Shown piece by piece: positions 24,423 through 32,417 of a DNA stretch of 64,000 nt (within the stretch, counting starts at the first letter, position 1; every line of letters begins with the position of its first letter). The stretch comes from Marivita sp003149565 (GTDB lineage Bacteria; Pseudomonadota; Alphaproteobacteria; Rhodobacterales; Rhodobacteraceae). The DNA lies in the NCBI RefSeq assembly GCF_965216415.1, contig NZ_CBDCFU010000002.1; one strand, written 5' to 3'. Under the pieces are notes generated by a model that saw only the letters and a list, made by a program, of their open reading frames with translations, had not been told where the DNA came from and ran no database searches. A program made the position numbers and the translations under genes.

Positions 24423-26228
24423 ATGTTCGAGCGGACGGCATCACGGTTCAAGACACCCTTTGTTTTGACCCAAGCGCTGCGGCAGCCACCGGCAGCGCCA
24501 GCCACCTGCACGGCCGCTATCGAGGGCACGCGCCTTTTGAACAACGCGCGCGCTTTGGCCAACCGACACCGTCGGCTGAATCCCGACACGCATCCTCCAG
24601 ACCCGGCACTGGCTGGCCTGATTGCCCCCGACCTTTGTCTGGAATACCGGATTCTGCCCTGGGGCACTGTTGGTGAGGCCACCTTGATCGCGACGGTGCC
24701 GGATCGGGATCGCACGCAACTCAGGGACATACTGGAGGCATCCCTCGGCCCGGTTCTTTTTGCCGATGTATCCGAGGATGATCTTCTGAGGATTATCACG
24801 CACAGGCACGGCGAAGTTCTTGCGGAGCGGGCGGAAAAGCTTGTCGCAGATGAATACAGCTGCCGCGACATCAACAAACTGACCTTCAGACGCGGGGTTG
24901 CTGCCTCGCTGTTTTTCGGGATCAGTCTGGCACTGATTTTCTATTTCCCGAACGTGTTCTTTGCTGGCATCACCGCCGTTGCGGTGATCAACCTTATTGC
25001 CACGCTGGTTTTCAAAATGGCCGTGTTCGCAGCGGGCTACAAGAAACCACCAGACGCGCCGGTCGACGTCCCCCTTTCCGAAAAACCTGTGGTCAGCCTG
25101 ATTGTCCCCCTCTTTCGCGAGGCTGCAATTGCGCACGAGCTTGTTCTTCGGTTGTCGCGACTCACTTACCCGAAATCGCTGTTGGACGTGGTGCTGGTGC
25201 TGGAAGAGAAGGATACCAAAACACGCCAGATGATCGAGGCGGTCTCTCTTCCACGCTGGATGCGGGTCGTGCGGGTGCCAGATGGCTCTCTCAAGACCAA
25301 ACCGCGTGCGCTGAATTATGCACTGGGTAACACGCGCGGAGACATTATCGGCATTCTTGACGCAGAAGACGCCCCGGCGACGGATCAGATCGAACGGGTG
25401 GTTGAAGCCTTCCACCTCGCCCCGCCCGAAGTGGCTTGCGTGCAAGGCATTCTTGATTTCTACAACGCCCAATCCAACTGGATCGCGCGCTGCTTTACCA
25501 TCGAATACGCCACCTGGTTCCGGGTTGTTCTCGCGGGTGCGGCACGGCTGGGCCTGCCCATTCCTCTCGGAGGCACGACGGTTTTTCTGAAACGCGCTGC
25601 GCTTAATCATGTCGGAGGGTGGGACGCACATAACGTCACCGAGGATGCCGATCTGGGGATCCGTTTGGCCCGGTTTGGATATCGCACCTACCTGATCCCG
25701 ACGGTTACGCGGGAAGAGGCAAACAACCGTTTCATCCCCTGGATTCGGCAGCGATCACGCTGGCTCAAGGGGTATATCGTCACCTACCGTGTGCACATGC
25801 GACGCCCGTTTCAATTGCTCAGGGATCTCGGCGCGCGCAAATTCATCGGGGTTCAGGTGTTCTTTCTGACAACTATACTGCAATTCACACTGGCGCCGGC
25901 ACTGTGGTCTTTCTGGCTGGTCTGTTTTGGGTATTCGACGCCGTTTCTAGAGGCATTTCCACCGGACTGGACCAAGGGCCTCGTGGCCCTTTTCCTTTTT
26001 TCAGAGCTTGTCTCGCTGCTGACAGGTTTTTTGGCTGTCGCCCGCACACAGCATGAAAAGCTGATGCCTTGGGTGCCCATGATGTTCTTTTATTTCCCAA
26101 TGGGAGTGTTTGCCGTCTACAAGGCGTGGTCCGAGATAGTGTTCAAACCGTTTTACTGGGACAAAACCGAACACGGCCATTCAGAGCCAGACCTTCCCGG
26201 CGGCGACATCCACGCGACCATCCGGTGA
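24423..26228 (+). CDS. GT2 glycosyltransferase with MshEN-like N-terminal domain
   Basis: The 601-residue membrane enzyme has three parts. Residues about 55-150 (LIAPDLCLEYRILPWG, TLIATVPDRDRTQL, DLLRIITHRHG) look like the MshEN/GspE N-terminal domain found in some polysaccharide synthases and in NfrB, where it can bind c-di-GMP or ATP. Two membrane segments follow at about 160-205. The GT2 catalytic domain (about 215-440) shows IVPLFREAAI, ILDAEDAP (DxD), TEDADLGIRLA and QRSRWLKG, the last being the processive-type QxxRW. C-terminal membrane helices end the protein. It probably makes or exports an exopolysaccharide; nucleotide control is inference. Confidence 0.82.
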   Translation: MFERTASRFKTPFVLTQALRQPPAAPATCTAAIEGTRLLNNARALANRHRRLNPDTHPPDPALAGLIAPDLCLEYRILPWGTVGEATLIATVPDRDRTQLRDILEASLGPVLFADVSEDDLLRIITHRHGEVLAERAEKLVADEYSCRDINKLTFRRGVAASLFFGISLALIFYFPNVFFAGITAVAVINLIATLVFKMAVFAAGYKKPPDAPVDVPLSEKPVVSLIVPLFREAAIAHELVLRLSRLTYPKSLLDVVLVLEEKDTKTRQMIEAVSLPRWMRVVRVPDGSLKTKPRALNYALGNTRGDIIGILDAEDAPATDQIERVVEAFHLAPPEVACVQGILDFYNAQSNWIARCFTIEYATWFRVVLAGAARLGLPIPLGGTTVFLKRAALNHVGGWDAHNVTEDADLGIRLARFGYRTYLIPTVTREEANNRFIPWIRQRSRWLKGYIVTYRVHMRRPFQLLRDLGARKFIGVQVFFLTTILQFTLAPALWSFWLVCFGYSTPFLEAFPPDWTKGLVALFLFSELVSLLTGFLAVARTQHEKLMPWVPMMFFYFPMGVFAVYKAWSEIVFKPFYWDKTEHGHSEPDLPGGDIHATIR

Positions 26229-26879
26229 TCAGTTTTGATCGGACGCCATCGAGTCAAGTTTGAGACGCGTCACAAACGCCACCGAAATATGATCCCGCAG
26301 AGCTTTGTAGGCGGCGTCTTCGTTGCGCTGTGTGATGGCATCAACGATGGCCTGATGTTCCTCCAATGCGATCTCGCCGCGCCCCTGAGCCGCCAACGAG
26401 GTGGTTGCCATCAGCGCCATCGAGCGATGCACCAGATCAAGCTGCTGCACGAGAAACCGATTATGCGACGCGAGGTGGATTTGCTTGTGGAACCGCCGGT
26501 TTGCCCGCGCCAAAGCTGACGGGTCATCAAGCAACGCGCGATCATCATGCACCATGTCCTGCAGAACCTGGACCTCTTCTTCGGTTGCGTGACGCGCCGC
26601 GAGACGAGCCGCCAATCCCTCAAGCTCGGTTCGGACGACGTAGAGCTCTGCCATCTGGTTATGGTCGAGTGACGCCACAATCAAAGACCGCCCGTCTCGG
26701 GTCAGCAGAGATTGGGTCTCAAGCCGCTGCAACGCTTCTCGGATCGGCGTGCGTGACATGCCAAACCGTTCGGCAAGATCGCTTTCGACCAGACGGTCGC
26801 CCGGGCGATAGACGCCGACATCAATCGCCTCGAGGATCGACGTATAGGCATCTTTCTGCGGCGGCTTTACATCTTTCAT
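26229..26879 (-). CDS. GntR-family transcriptional regulator (FCD domain)
   Basis: The 216-residue protein has a winged helix with LVESDLAERFGMSRTPIREALQRLE at about 30-55 and an FCD effector domain at about 85-205. A histidine-rich metal-site pattern is present (RRFHKQIHLASHNRF). It converges on the glycosyltransferase and diverges from the HAD nucleotidase, so either neighbour might be its target. No operator was identified. It is a different protein from the GntR regulator at 10460. Confidence 0.92.
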   Translation of the reverse strand: MKDVKPPQKDAYTSILEAIDVGVYRPGDRLVESDLAERFGMSRTPIREALQRLETQSLLTRDGRSLIVASLDHNQMAELYVVRTELEGLAARLAARHATEEEVQVLQDMVHDDRALLDDPSALARANRRFHKQIHLASHNRFLVQQLDLVHRSMALMATTSLAAQGRGEIALEEHQAIVDAITQRNEDAAYKALRDHISVAFVTRLKLDSMASDQN

Positions 26880-26982
26880 ATGGCGCGATCCTTATCCATG
26901 TGTCGGCACGATAGCCCTGCGACCTCGCAAGACGCAAGTTGAGCCATTGCCGCGGCCACGCAGCGCGCGTAGATTGCGCGGT

Positions 26983-27627
26983 ATGGTCAAGTCTGCTTTT
27001 CAACATGTGCGCCACTGGGTGTTCGATCTCGACAACACCCTTTATTCGCCTGCCGTCCGTCTGTTCGACCAAATCGAGATCCGCATGACGAAATTCGTCA
27101 TGGACGCGCTTGGGGTCGATCAGGATCGCGCCAACACGCTGCGGGTCGAGTATTGGAAGACCTATGGGACAACACTGGCAGGGTTGATGCGCGAGCACGA
27201 CGTTGACCCGGGGCCATATCTGCACGATGTGCACAATATTGATTTTTCCGTTCTCTCCGAAGACCCCTATCTGGCCTCCCTGATCCGCGACCTACCAGGG
27301 CGCAAGATTGTCTACACCAACGGATCAGAGCCTTATGCTCGCAACGTACTGAAAGCCCGCGGTCTGGACGATATCTTCGATGCGGTCTACGGCGTGGAAC
27401 ATGCCGATTTCAAACCAAAGCCCGAACGCAGCGCGTTTGAGCTGGTGTTCGGTCTCGATGGCACCGACACGAAGACCGCAGCCATGTTCGAAGACGATCC
27501 CCGCAATCTCGCCGCGCCACATGCGATGGGGATGAAAACCGTGCATGTCGCGCCGGATGCCATTCCTGCAGAGCACATTCATCACCACACCGAAGACCTG
27601 ACCGAGTTCCTCGCCCGGCTGACCTGA
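26983..27627 (+). CDS. HAD-family pyrimidine 5'-nucleotidase-like phosphatase
   Basis: The 214-residue enzyme carries HAD motif I FDLDNTLYSP, motif II YTNGS, motif III Lys in DFKPKPE and motif IV FEDDPRNL. The cap insert with EYWKTYGTTLAGLMREH matches the SDT1/PpsR-like pyrimidine 5'-nucleotidase group, which removes phosphate from UMP, CMP or damaged nucleotides. The start at 26983 (MVKSAFQHVRHWVFDLDN) fits the family; an upstream ATG adds an arginine-rich stretch with no counterpart. Confidence 0.9.
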   Translation: MVKSAFQHVRHWVFDLDNTLYSPAVRLFDQIEIRMTKFVMDALGVDQDRANTLRVEYWKTYGTTLAGLMREHDVDPGPYLHDVHNIDFSVLSEDPYLASLIRDLPGRKIVYTNGSEPYARNVLKARGLDDIFDAVYGVEHADFKPKPERSAFELVFGLDGTDTKTAAMFEDDPRNLAAPHAMGMKTVHVAPDAIPAEHIHHHTEDLTEFLARLT

Positions 27628-27713
27628 ACCCGATTTTCTGCATTGCGGCAATTTGGCAGTGTTGCAGCGGATTTCAGTGCCTATCTGTCTTGCAGACAAA
27701 ATAGGGGTTCCAG

Positions 27714-27959
27714 ATGTCTATTTATGAACCGACAGGCGCGCGGCGCCGCAATCCATTTTACTCCGTACCTGTGTTGGGCTGGGTCGTTCGCGATCTGAAA
27801 GAGGGCGGACCGGACACGATTTACTATCTTCTTGTCGCGCTCTTCACCCTCTTGGTGCTGGCGGTGATGCAATGGGGTGTGGTGGCTTTGACCATGACGG
27901 CTCTGGCTTTGGTGCCCGTGGTCATGTTGGTGCTCATCCTGATCACGGTGGGCAAATAG
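27714..27959 (+). CDS. small conserved-looking membrane protein
   Basis: The 81-residue protein has a soluble N-terminus (MSIYEPTGARRRNPFYSVP) and two membrane helices at about 38-55 and 58-80. It resembles short proteins found in marine Rhodobacterales, but I cannot name a family. A GGGG-containing leader precedes the ATG. It lies 75 bases before the UbiH-type gene on the same strand and may be transcribed with it. Confidence 0.65.
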   Translation: MSIYEPTGARRRNPFYSVPVLGWVVRDLKEGGPDTIYYLLVALFTLLVLAVMQWGVVALTMTALALVPVVMLVLILITVGK

Positions 27960-28034
27960 CACACCCTGACGCATCGCGTTTTGGGCAACGCCTGCCTATA
28001 AGCGAGGCCAACCGCAATACCAAAGGGCCGCGCC

Positions 28035-29231
28035 ATGACATTTGACATCGTCGTTTCCGGAGGCGGAATTGCCGGGCTGGCCGCGGCCGCCGCCTTTGGT
28101 GCTGATGGCTACTCGGTCCTCTGTCTCGATCCCGCACCGCCGGTAACCGATCGGAATGCCGTCGGCGCGGATTTGCGCACGACGGCTTTTCTGCAACCGG
28201 CGCAGGCGTTTCTGGATGATATCGGCCTTTGGGCGCGGCTTGCGGATCACGCCATGCCACTTCAGGTCATGCGGATCGTTGACGCTGGTGGCGAAGAGGC
28301 AAAGGCCCGCGTAACCAAGGAATTCAATGCCTCCGACATCTCGGACCTTCCGTTCGGGTGGAACCTGCCCAACTGGCTTTTGCGGCGCGAATTTGTGGCT
28401 CATCTGGACGAAATGAAGAATGTCACCTTCCGCGCAGGCACCGGGACGACGTCTCTCTTCACACGTGAGGCCGAAGCCCGTGTCGGTCTGAGCGATGGCA
28501 CAAAGGTGCGCTGCAAATTGGTGATCGCGGCCGACGGGCGTAATTCACCCATGCGAGCCGCCGCTGGCATCGACGTAGAGACCACGCGGTTTGGACAGAA
28601 GGCGCTGGCATTCGCCGTAACCCATCCCATCCCGCATGAGAATGTCTCGACCGAGATACACCGCACCGGAGGGCCTTTCACCTTTGTACCTCTGCCCGAT
28701 CTCGACGGACGTCCGTCCTCGGCGATTGTTTGGATGGAGGAAGGACCAAACGCAGAGGCACTGATGGCGTTGGACACAGATGCCTTTGAAGAGGCGATGA
28801 CAACCCGCTCCTGCAGCCTGTTTGGACCTCTCACCTTGGCGTCACGGCGCACAATCTGGCCGATAATTAGTCAGCATGCAGACCGTCTTAGCGGAGAACG
28901 TCTCGCACTCGTGGCAGAGGCGGCGCATGTGGTGCCGCCCATCGGCGCGCAGGGCTTGAACATGAGCCTCAAAGACCTGAGCGTCTTGCGTGAGCTGGCG
29001 CGGCAAAGTGGCGAGGATATTGGCGACCGCAAAATGCTGGACGCGTATCATCAGAAACGCATCGTCGATATCCGCGCCCGTGTGACCGGGATCACGCTGT
29101 TGAACCGAACATCAATGCTCAGCGCGCAGCCGCTTCGCGACATCCGGGCCAAGGGGCTTGACGTACTCTATACGCTGAAACCGGTTCGCAAAACGCTGAT
29201 GCAGTTGGGCCTCGGCGCACGCGGCGTGTAA
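28035..29231 (+). CDS. ubiH: FAD-dependent ubiquinone-biosynthesis hydroxylase (UbiH/UbiF/UbiL type)
   Basis: The 398-residue flavoprotein monooxygenase has a Rossmann FAD site (VSGGGIAGLAAAAAFG), the DG motif in VIAADGRNSPMRAA, and the second FAD motif around VVPPIGAQGLNMSLKDL. These proteins hydroxylate the aromatic ring during ubiquinone synthesis. Alphaproteobacteria use UbiL and UbiM variants with different positional specificity, so the exact ring position is uncertain. It ends at a short AAACTCT/AGAGTTT hairpin. Confidence 0.88.
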   Translation: MTFDIVVSGGGIAGLAAAAAFGADGYSVLCLDPAPPVTDRNAVGADLRTTAFLQPAQAFLDDIGLWARLADHAMPLQVMRIVDAGGEEAKARVTKEFNASDISDLPFGWNLPNWLLRREFVAHLDEMKNVTFRAGTGTTSLFTREAEARVGLSDGTKVRCKLVIAADGRNSPMRAAAGIDVETTRFGQKALAFAVTHPIPHENVSTEIHRTGGPFTFVPLPDLDGRPSSAIVWMEEGPNAEALMALDTDAFEEAMTTRSCSLFGPLTLASRRTIWPIISQHADRLSGERLALVAEAAHVVPPIGAQGLNMSLKDLSVLRELARQSGEDIGDRKMLDAYHQKRIVDIRARVTGITLLNRTSMLSAQPLRDIRAKGLDVLYTLKPVRKTLMQLGLGARGV

Positions 29232-29276
29232 ACTCTTTACAGAGTTTACACAGGATTCTTGAAGGCTTTGTGCGTC

Positions 29277-29750
29277 TCAAGCCGCACGGAAGGTCAGGCT
29301 GACACCGTTTATACAGTGACGCTTGCCCGTGGGTTGCGGCCCATCGTCAAAGATGTGCCCCAAGTGGCTTCCGCATCGGCGGCAATGGCATTCCGTGCGC
29401 ACCATGAACAGCGACCGATCTGGTTTGGTTCCGATCGCATTGGCTTGTGCTTTCCAGAAACTGGGCCAGCCTGTACCGCTGTCATATTTGTGCTCGGACG
29501 CGTAGAGCGCGAGATCGCAGCCCTTGCAGTGGAACATGCCATCACGCTTCTCGTCATTGAGCGGAGAAGAAAACGCACGCTCGGTGCCTTCCTCGCGCAT
29601 CACCCGGTATTCAAGCGAGGTCAGCATGTCTTTCCACTCCGCTTTGGAGCGGGTCACCTCAAACGTGCCTTCTGCGGCTTGGGTGCCTTTTGCAAGAGCG
29701 CCAAGCCCGACCGCAGCGGCGGCGGTCTGCAGGAAACGTCGTCTCAACAT
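29277..29750 (-). CDS. msrB: peptide methionine (R)-S-oxide reductase, Tat-exported
   Basis: The 157-residue enzyme reduces methionine-R-sulfoxide in proteins. Two CxxC zinc pairs (CKGC, CRRC) and the catalytic region RHCINGVSL are present, with GTGWPSF. An N-terminal twin-arginine signal (MLRRRFLQTAAAAVGLGALA) implies export to the periplasm in folded form. The start at 29750 follows GGAGG five bases away. It lies downstream of the interrupted fasciclin gene and ECF sigma operon, separated by a hairpin at 29779. An oxidative-stress link is inference. Confidence 0.92.
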   Translation of the reverse strand: MLRRRFLQTAAAAVGLGALAKGTQAAEGTFEVTRSKAEWKDMLTSLEYRVMREEGTERAFSSPLNDEKRDGMFHCKGCDLALYASEHKYDSGTGWPSFWKAQANAIGTKPDRSLFMVRTECHCRRCGSHLGHIFDDGPQPTGKRHCINGVSLTFRAA

Positions 29751-29778
29751 CTTGTCCTCCTTCTTTGTTGAAAACATG

Positions 29779-29813
29779 GTGCCCCGGACTGTTTTAAAAC
29801 AAGACCGGGGCAC
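29779..29813 (-). terminator. hairpin between the fasciclin remnant and msrB
   Basis: GTGCCCCGG and CCGGGGCAC form a nine-base-pair stem around an inner TGTTTTAAAACA palindrome. Only a short T run follows on the minus strand, so it may be a leaky terminator or processing hairpin. Confidence 0.6.
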
Positions 29814-30209
29814 ACACTTTTGCGCGACCTTTCAACCCCGCGGTTGGGGATCAGGGGCTTACTGAGCCGGCAAAAGCACGCGGTCGATCACGTGAATGAC
29901 CCCGTTCGACTGCCGCACATCCGCAATCGTCACGGTGGCATCGCGACCGTTCTCGTCCGTGAGTGTGATTTTCGAGCCGTCCATCTTGGCCTGCAGCGTG
30001 CAACCGCCAACCGTCTGAACCGGATGCATACCACCGTCATCAGCGATCATCCCCGCGATGGCGTCAGACATCGCATTGGCCGCAACAACATGACAGGTCA
30101 GGATCTGAGCCAGTTGAGCTTTCGCCGATGGCTGCAAGAGCGCGTTCAGGGACTCGTCGGAAATGCGATCAAAAGCGGCATTCGTCGGAGCAAATACAGT
30201 GAAGGACCA

Positions 30210-30223
30210 CCGGCTGACGCCGG
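30210..30223 (-). repeat. right-end subterminal hairpin of the IS
   Basis: CCGGC-TGAC-GCCGG sits 11 bases inside the right boundary of the element, where TnpA of this family recognises an imperfect palindrome. Confidence 0.65.
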
Positions 30224-30228
30224 AGGCA

Positions 30229-30627
30229 TCATTTGGAGGAATGTAATTCCAGGTATTGTCGGATCACGTCGTCGGTCACGTTGCCGGACGTCGTGGAGAA
30301 ATACCCACGTGCCCAAAAGCGCCTTCCCCAATAGCGCTTGCGCAGGTCGGGAAATTCCATCTGGATGCGACGGGATGAGCGGCCCTTGATGCGCTGCATG
30401 ACATCGGAAAGAGACAGCTTGGGCGGGATCGACAGGAACATGTGGACGTGATCGCGCGCCAACACGCCCTTCACGATATGGACGCCGAGTTCCTCGCAGG
30501 TCTGGATGATAATTTCTCGGATCCGCTCACGCATTGCCCCCTGCAGAACTTTATACCGGTATTTCGTGGCCCACACGACGTGGTATCTGTGATAAAATCG
30601 CGTGTGCGCGGATGACGAGTAGCGCAT
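30229..30627 (-). CDS. tnpA: IS200-type transposase TnpA
   Basis: The 132-residue Y1 HUH transposase cuts and rejoins single-stranded DNA. The HUH motif is RDHVHMFLSI (His-Val-His) at about 59-68. The catalytic tyrosine is probably in IRQYLELH near the C-terminus. The N-terminal HRYHVVWATKYRY is typical. The start codon follows a GGGGAGGAAG ribosome site that is buried in a perfect hairpin (30627-30693), the arrangement that represses IS200 transposase translation. Length and motifs look intact. Confidence 0.94.
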   Translation of the reverse strand: MRYSSSAHTRFYHRYHVVWATKYRYKVLQGAMRERIREIIIQTCEELGVHIVKGVLARDHVHMFLSIPPKLSLSDVMQRIKGRSSRRIQMEFPDLRKRYWGRRFWARGYFSTTSGNVTDDVIRQYLELHSSK

Positions 30628-30693
30628 GATCTTCCTCCCCGGAATCTGAAGCCATACCCCTCCGGGGGCTTCAGATTCCGGGGAGGAAGATCA
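30627..30693 (-). promoter_or_regulatory. translation-repressing hairpin over the tnpA ribosome site
   Basis: Two 26-base arms (30627-30652 and 30668-30693) are perfect inverted repeats with a 15-base loop. The arm next to the ATG contains the GGGGAGGAAG ribosome site, so read-through transcripts would hide it. Confidence 0.8.
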
Positions 30694-30706
30694 GAACAGA
30701 TTCGCT

Positions 30707-30736
30707 GAAGCGGACCGGCTGGAAGCCGGTGGCTTC
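30707..30736 (-). repeat. left-end subterminal hairpin of the IS
   Basis: GAAGC...ACCGGCT-TCC-AGCCGGT...GCTTC forms a bulged hairpin near the left end, consistent with a TnpA recognition structure. Confidence 0.6.
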
Positions 30737-31078
30737 GATCCATTAGGTGGAAAGTGAACGGACCTTCGCCCATCAAGGTATCTACCAAGTCGGCCGCTTT
30801 GACTGCGGCGACCAGGGTTGTATGGTCCGCAGAGTTGACAGCGTTTTCGACAATATTCTTGTCCGGGAACATGGCGGCGCCACCAACCATTGGATTGTCC
30901 GTGCCAGCATGGCTTTCGGCCAATGCGGCCCCGGTCAGTGTCGTTGTTGCCAGTGCAGCGGCGATGAAAGTCTTCAGTGTCATAACGTCCTCCAGATTTT
31001 CCCGCCGGCTCCCGGCGGGTCGGACGTAGACACGGACGTCAGGTCGGAGGCGTTTCAAACATCCGGTTCACAAGTCGA

Positions 31079-31789
31079 TCACGAGGCTGTGAGCGGACCT
31101 GCCGCCCTGACAAGTCCGGTTGGCGCCCCCGTCGGTGAGCCGCCCGGCGGTTCATCTGAAATTGCCAAGAGCGCACCGGGCAGGTCTGCCAGGATGTCTT
31201 CCGGCAGATCAATGAGCGTGCTTTCATCAGCGCTTAGAAGGCCAAGAGACACCGGGGCTGTGTCTCCGGCAATCAGCCAAAGTTCAAAAACACGTCCCTC
31301 TGGCGCGGCCCCGGCTGAGCGAACAACTTGCACCGCGCCACGCTCGGTATCGACTGCCGCGCGGATCAATAGACCCTCGCCATCCTCTGTCGGCGCCAAC
31401 TCGGCGACCAGATCAGCGCGCAGCGCGTCGTCCAGGGTGACCAATCCCGTGGTCACCGACAGCCAAAGCACCAGCGCTGCGGCGACGCCACCCAATCCGT
31501 AGGGCCAGATCTGTTGCCAGAGGCTGCGCTTTTCGGGCTTGAACAGGACCGTCTGCAAGCGCTTCGCCAGTTGCGGGGATGGCTCCACCGCTTCGGTCTC
31601 TTGATAGATGGCCGCAGCGAAATGCTCTTGCCATGCCAAGACATCTGCCCGGAGTTCGGCGTCCTCTTCAAGACGCGCTTCGAACGCCGCAATCTCGGCG
31701 TCACTCAAGAGACCCAGCGCATATTCCGCCGCCAGTTCCCGACCGTCGTCACCGCCAGTGTCGCCCGCTTGTTTAGTCTGATCGCTCAT
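31079..31789 (-). CDS. anti-sigma factor, RskA-like
   Basis: The 236-residue protein has a cytoplasmic N-terminal helical domain (ELAAEYALGLLSDAEIAAFE, about 17-36), which binds sigma in RskA-type factors. One membrane helix lies at about 95-118 (GLGGVAAALVLWLSVTTG), followed by a periplasmic RskA domain (about 120-236, with VFELWLIAGDTAPVSLGLL). No zinc HxxxCxxC is present. The ATG overlaps the sigma stop as ATGA, so the two are coupled. The downstream gene is the interrupted fasciclin gene. It probably holds the ECF sigma until a periplasmic signal triggers proteolysis. Confidence 0.9.
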   Translation of the reverse strand: MSDQTKQAGDTGGDDGRELAAEYALGLLSDAEIAAFEARLEEDAELRADVLAWQEHFAAAIYQETEAVEPSPQLAKRLQTVLFKPEKRSLWQQIWPYGLGGVAAALVLWLSVTTGLVTLDDALRADLVAELAPTEDGEGLLIRAAVDTERGAVQVVRSAGAAPEGRVFELWLIAGDTAPVSLGLLSADESTLIDLPEDILADLPGALLAISDEPPGGSPTGAPTGLVRAAGPLTAS

Positions 31790-32328
31790 CGGCTCAAGCA
31801 CTCCCGCAGGGCCATCAGACTGCGGCGCAACCACGTCCGAATGGTGTTCAGGTTCACTCCTGTTGCCTGGGAAAGGTCGGCATAGCTGTAGCCGTCAAGG
31901 TACACGCGCCGCACCAGATGACCGCGCGCGCGCGGCAATTCATCGAGGCAGGCCTGTATCTGTCGGGCCTCAGACGCCGCAAGCGCGGCACCTTCTGGCC
32001 CCGGCTTGCTGTCCGGCAAAAGGTCAGCCGTTTCGATCGGAACCGGCGGCTGTTTGAGCGCACGGCGGCGGTCAATCGCCCGATTGCGGGTGATCGTGAT
32101 CAGCCATGTCATCGGAGAATATCCGTTGACCTTATAGCTGTCGGCCTTGTTCCATACCGTCACGAACACGTCCTGTAACACCTCCTCGGCCTCTACGCGG
32201 TCATCCAACACACGCAGGCAGACGCCAAAAAGTTTCGCTGAGGTGCGGTCATAGAGACGCGTGAACGCGGCGCGATCACCCATCGCTACGCGGGCAATGA
32301 GGTTTTCCACCTCTTCTTGCGGCGTCAT
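31786..32328 (-). CDS. ECF sigma factor, SigK-like
   Basis: The 180-residue sigma factor has region 2 (LYDRTSAKLFGVCLRVLDD, AEEVLQDVFVTVWNKAD, TWLITITRNRAIDRRR) and region 4 (LDGYSYADLSQATGVNLNTIRTWLRRSL). It lacks regions 1.1 and 3. The partner anti-sigma overlaps its stop. Sigma, RskA-like anti-sigma and fasciclin in series recall the mycobacterial SigK-RskA-MPT70 system. It diverges from cobS with about 90 bases between starts. An autoregulated promoter is expected but was not pinned down. Confidence 0.93.
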   Translation of the reverse strand: MTPQEEVENLIARVAMGDRAAFTRLYDRTSAKLFGVCLRVLDDRVEAEEVLQDVFVTVWNKADSYKVNGYSPMTWLITITRNRAIDRRRALKQPPVPIETADLLPDSKPGPEGAALAASEARQIQACLDELPRARGHLVRRVYLDGYSYADLSQATGVNLNTIRTWLRRSLMALRECLSR

Positions 32329-32417
32329 CAACGAAATCCCATGCCCTTTCCCTTGCCCCTCCCGCCATTATGTTGCACCACACACGCAAACATGCAGCTG
32401 AGAAGGATGTCCGCAAC

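Larger units (their letters stand above)
30199..30753 (-). mobile_element. IS200-type insertion sequence (IS200/IS605 family, tnpA only)
   Basis: The 555-base element carries one transposase gene and no terminal inverted repeats or target duplication, as expected for single-strand transposition. TTCAC flanks the cleavage site on the left (in the target) and closes the right end (in the element), which fits the family rule of insertion 3' of a short target. Subterminal hairpins are visible at 30707-30736 and 30210-30223 (CCGGC-TGAC-GCCGG). The limits are set by exact restoration of the fasciclin frame. No tnpB or accessory gene is present. Confidence 0.9.
29859..30983 (-). pseudogene. fasciclin (FAS1) domain protein gene, interrupted by IS200-type element
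   Basis: The N-terminal part (30754-30983) encodes a signal peptide (MTLKTFIAAALATTTLTG) and the first half of a FAS1 domain up to EGPFT. The C-terminal part (29859-30198) resumes with VFAPTNAAFDRISDE and ends IHVIDRVLLPAQ. Removing 30199-30753 rejoins the frame exactly, giving an intact protein of 189 residues. FAS1 proteins are secreted or surface adhesion-type domains. The start follows GGAGG. The gene lies downstream of an anti-sigma and ECF sigma gene on the same strand. The IS makes the intact protein impossible unless the element excises. Confidence 0.93.

Noticed and set aside
29859..30137. Separate small gene at the end of the fasciclin locus
   Set aside because: It is the C-terminal part of the IS-interrupted fasciclin gene, in the same frame after removing the element.
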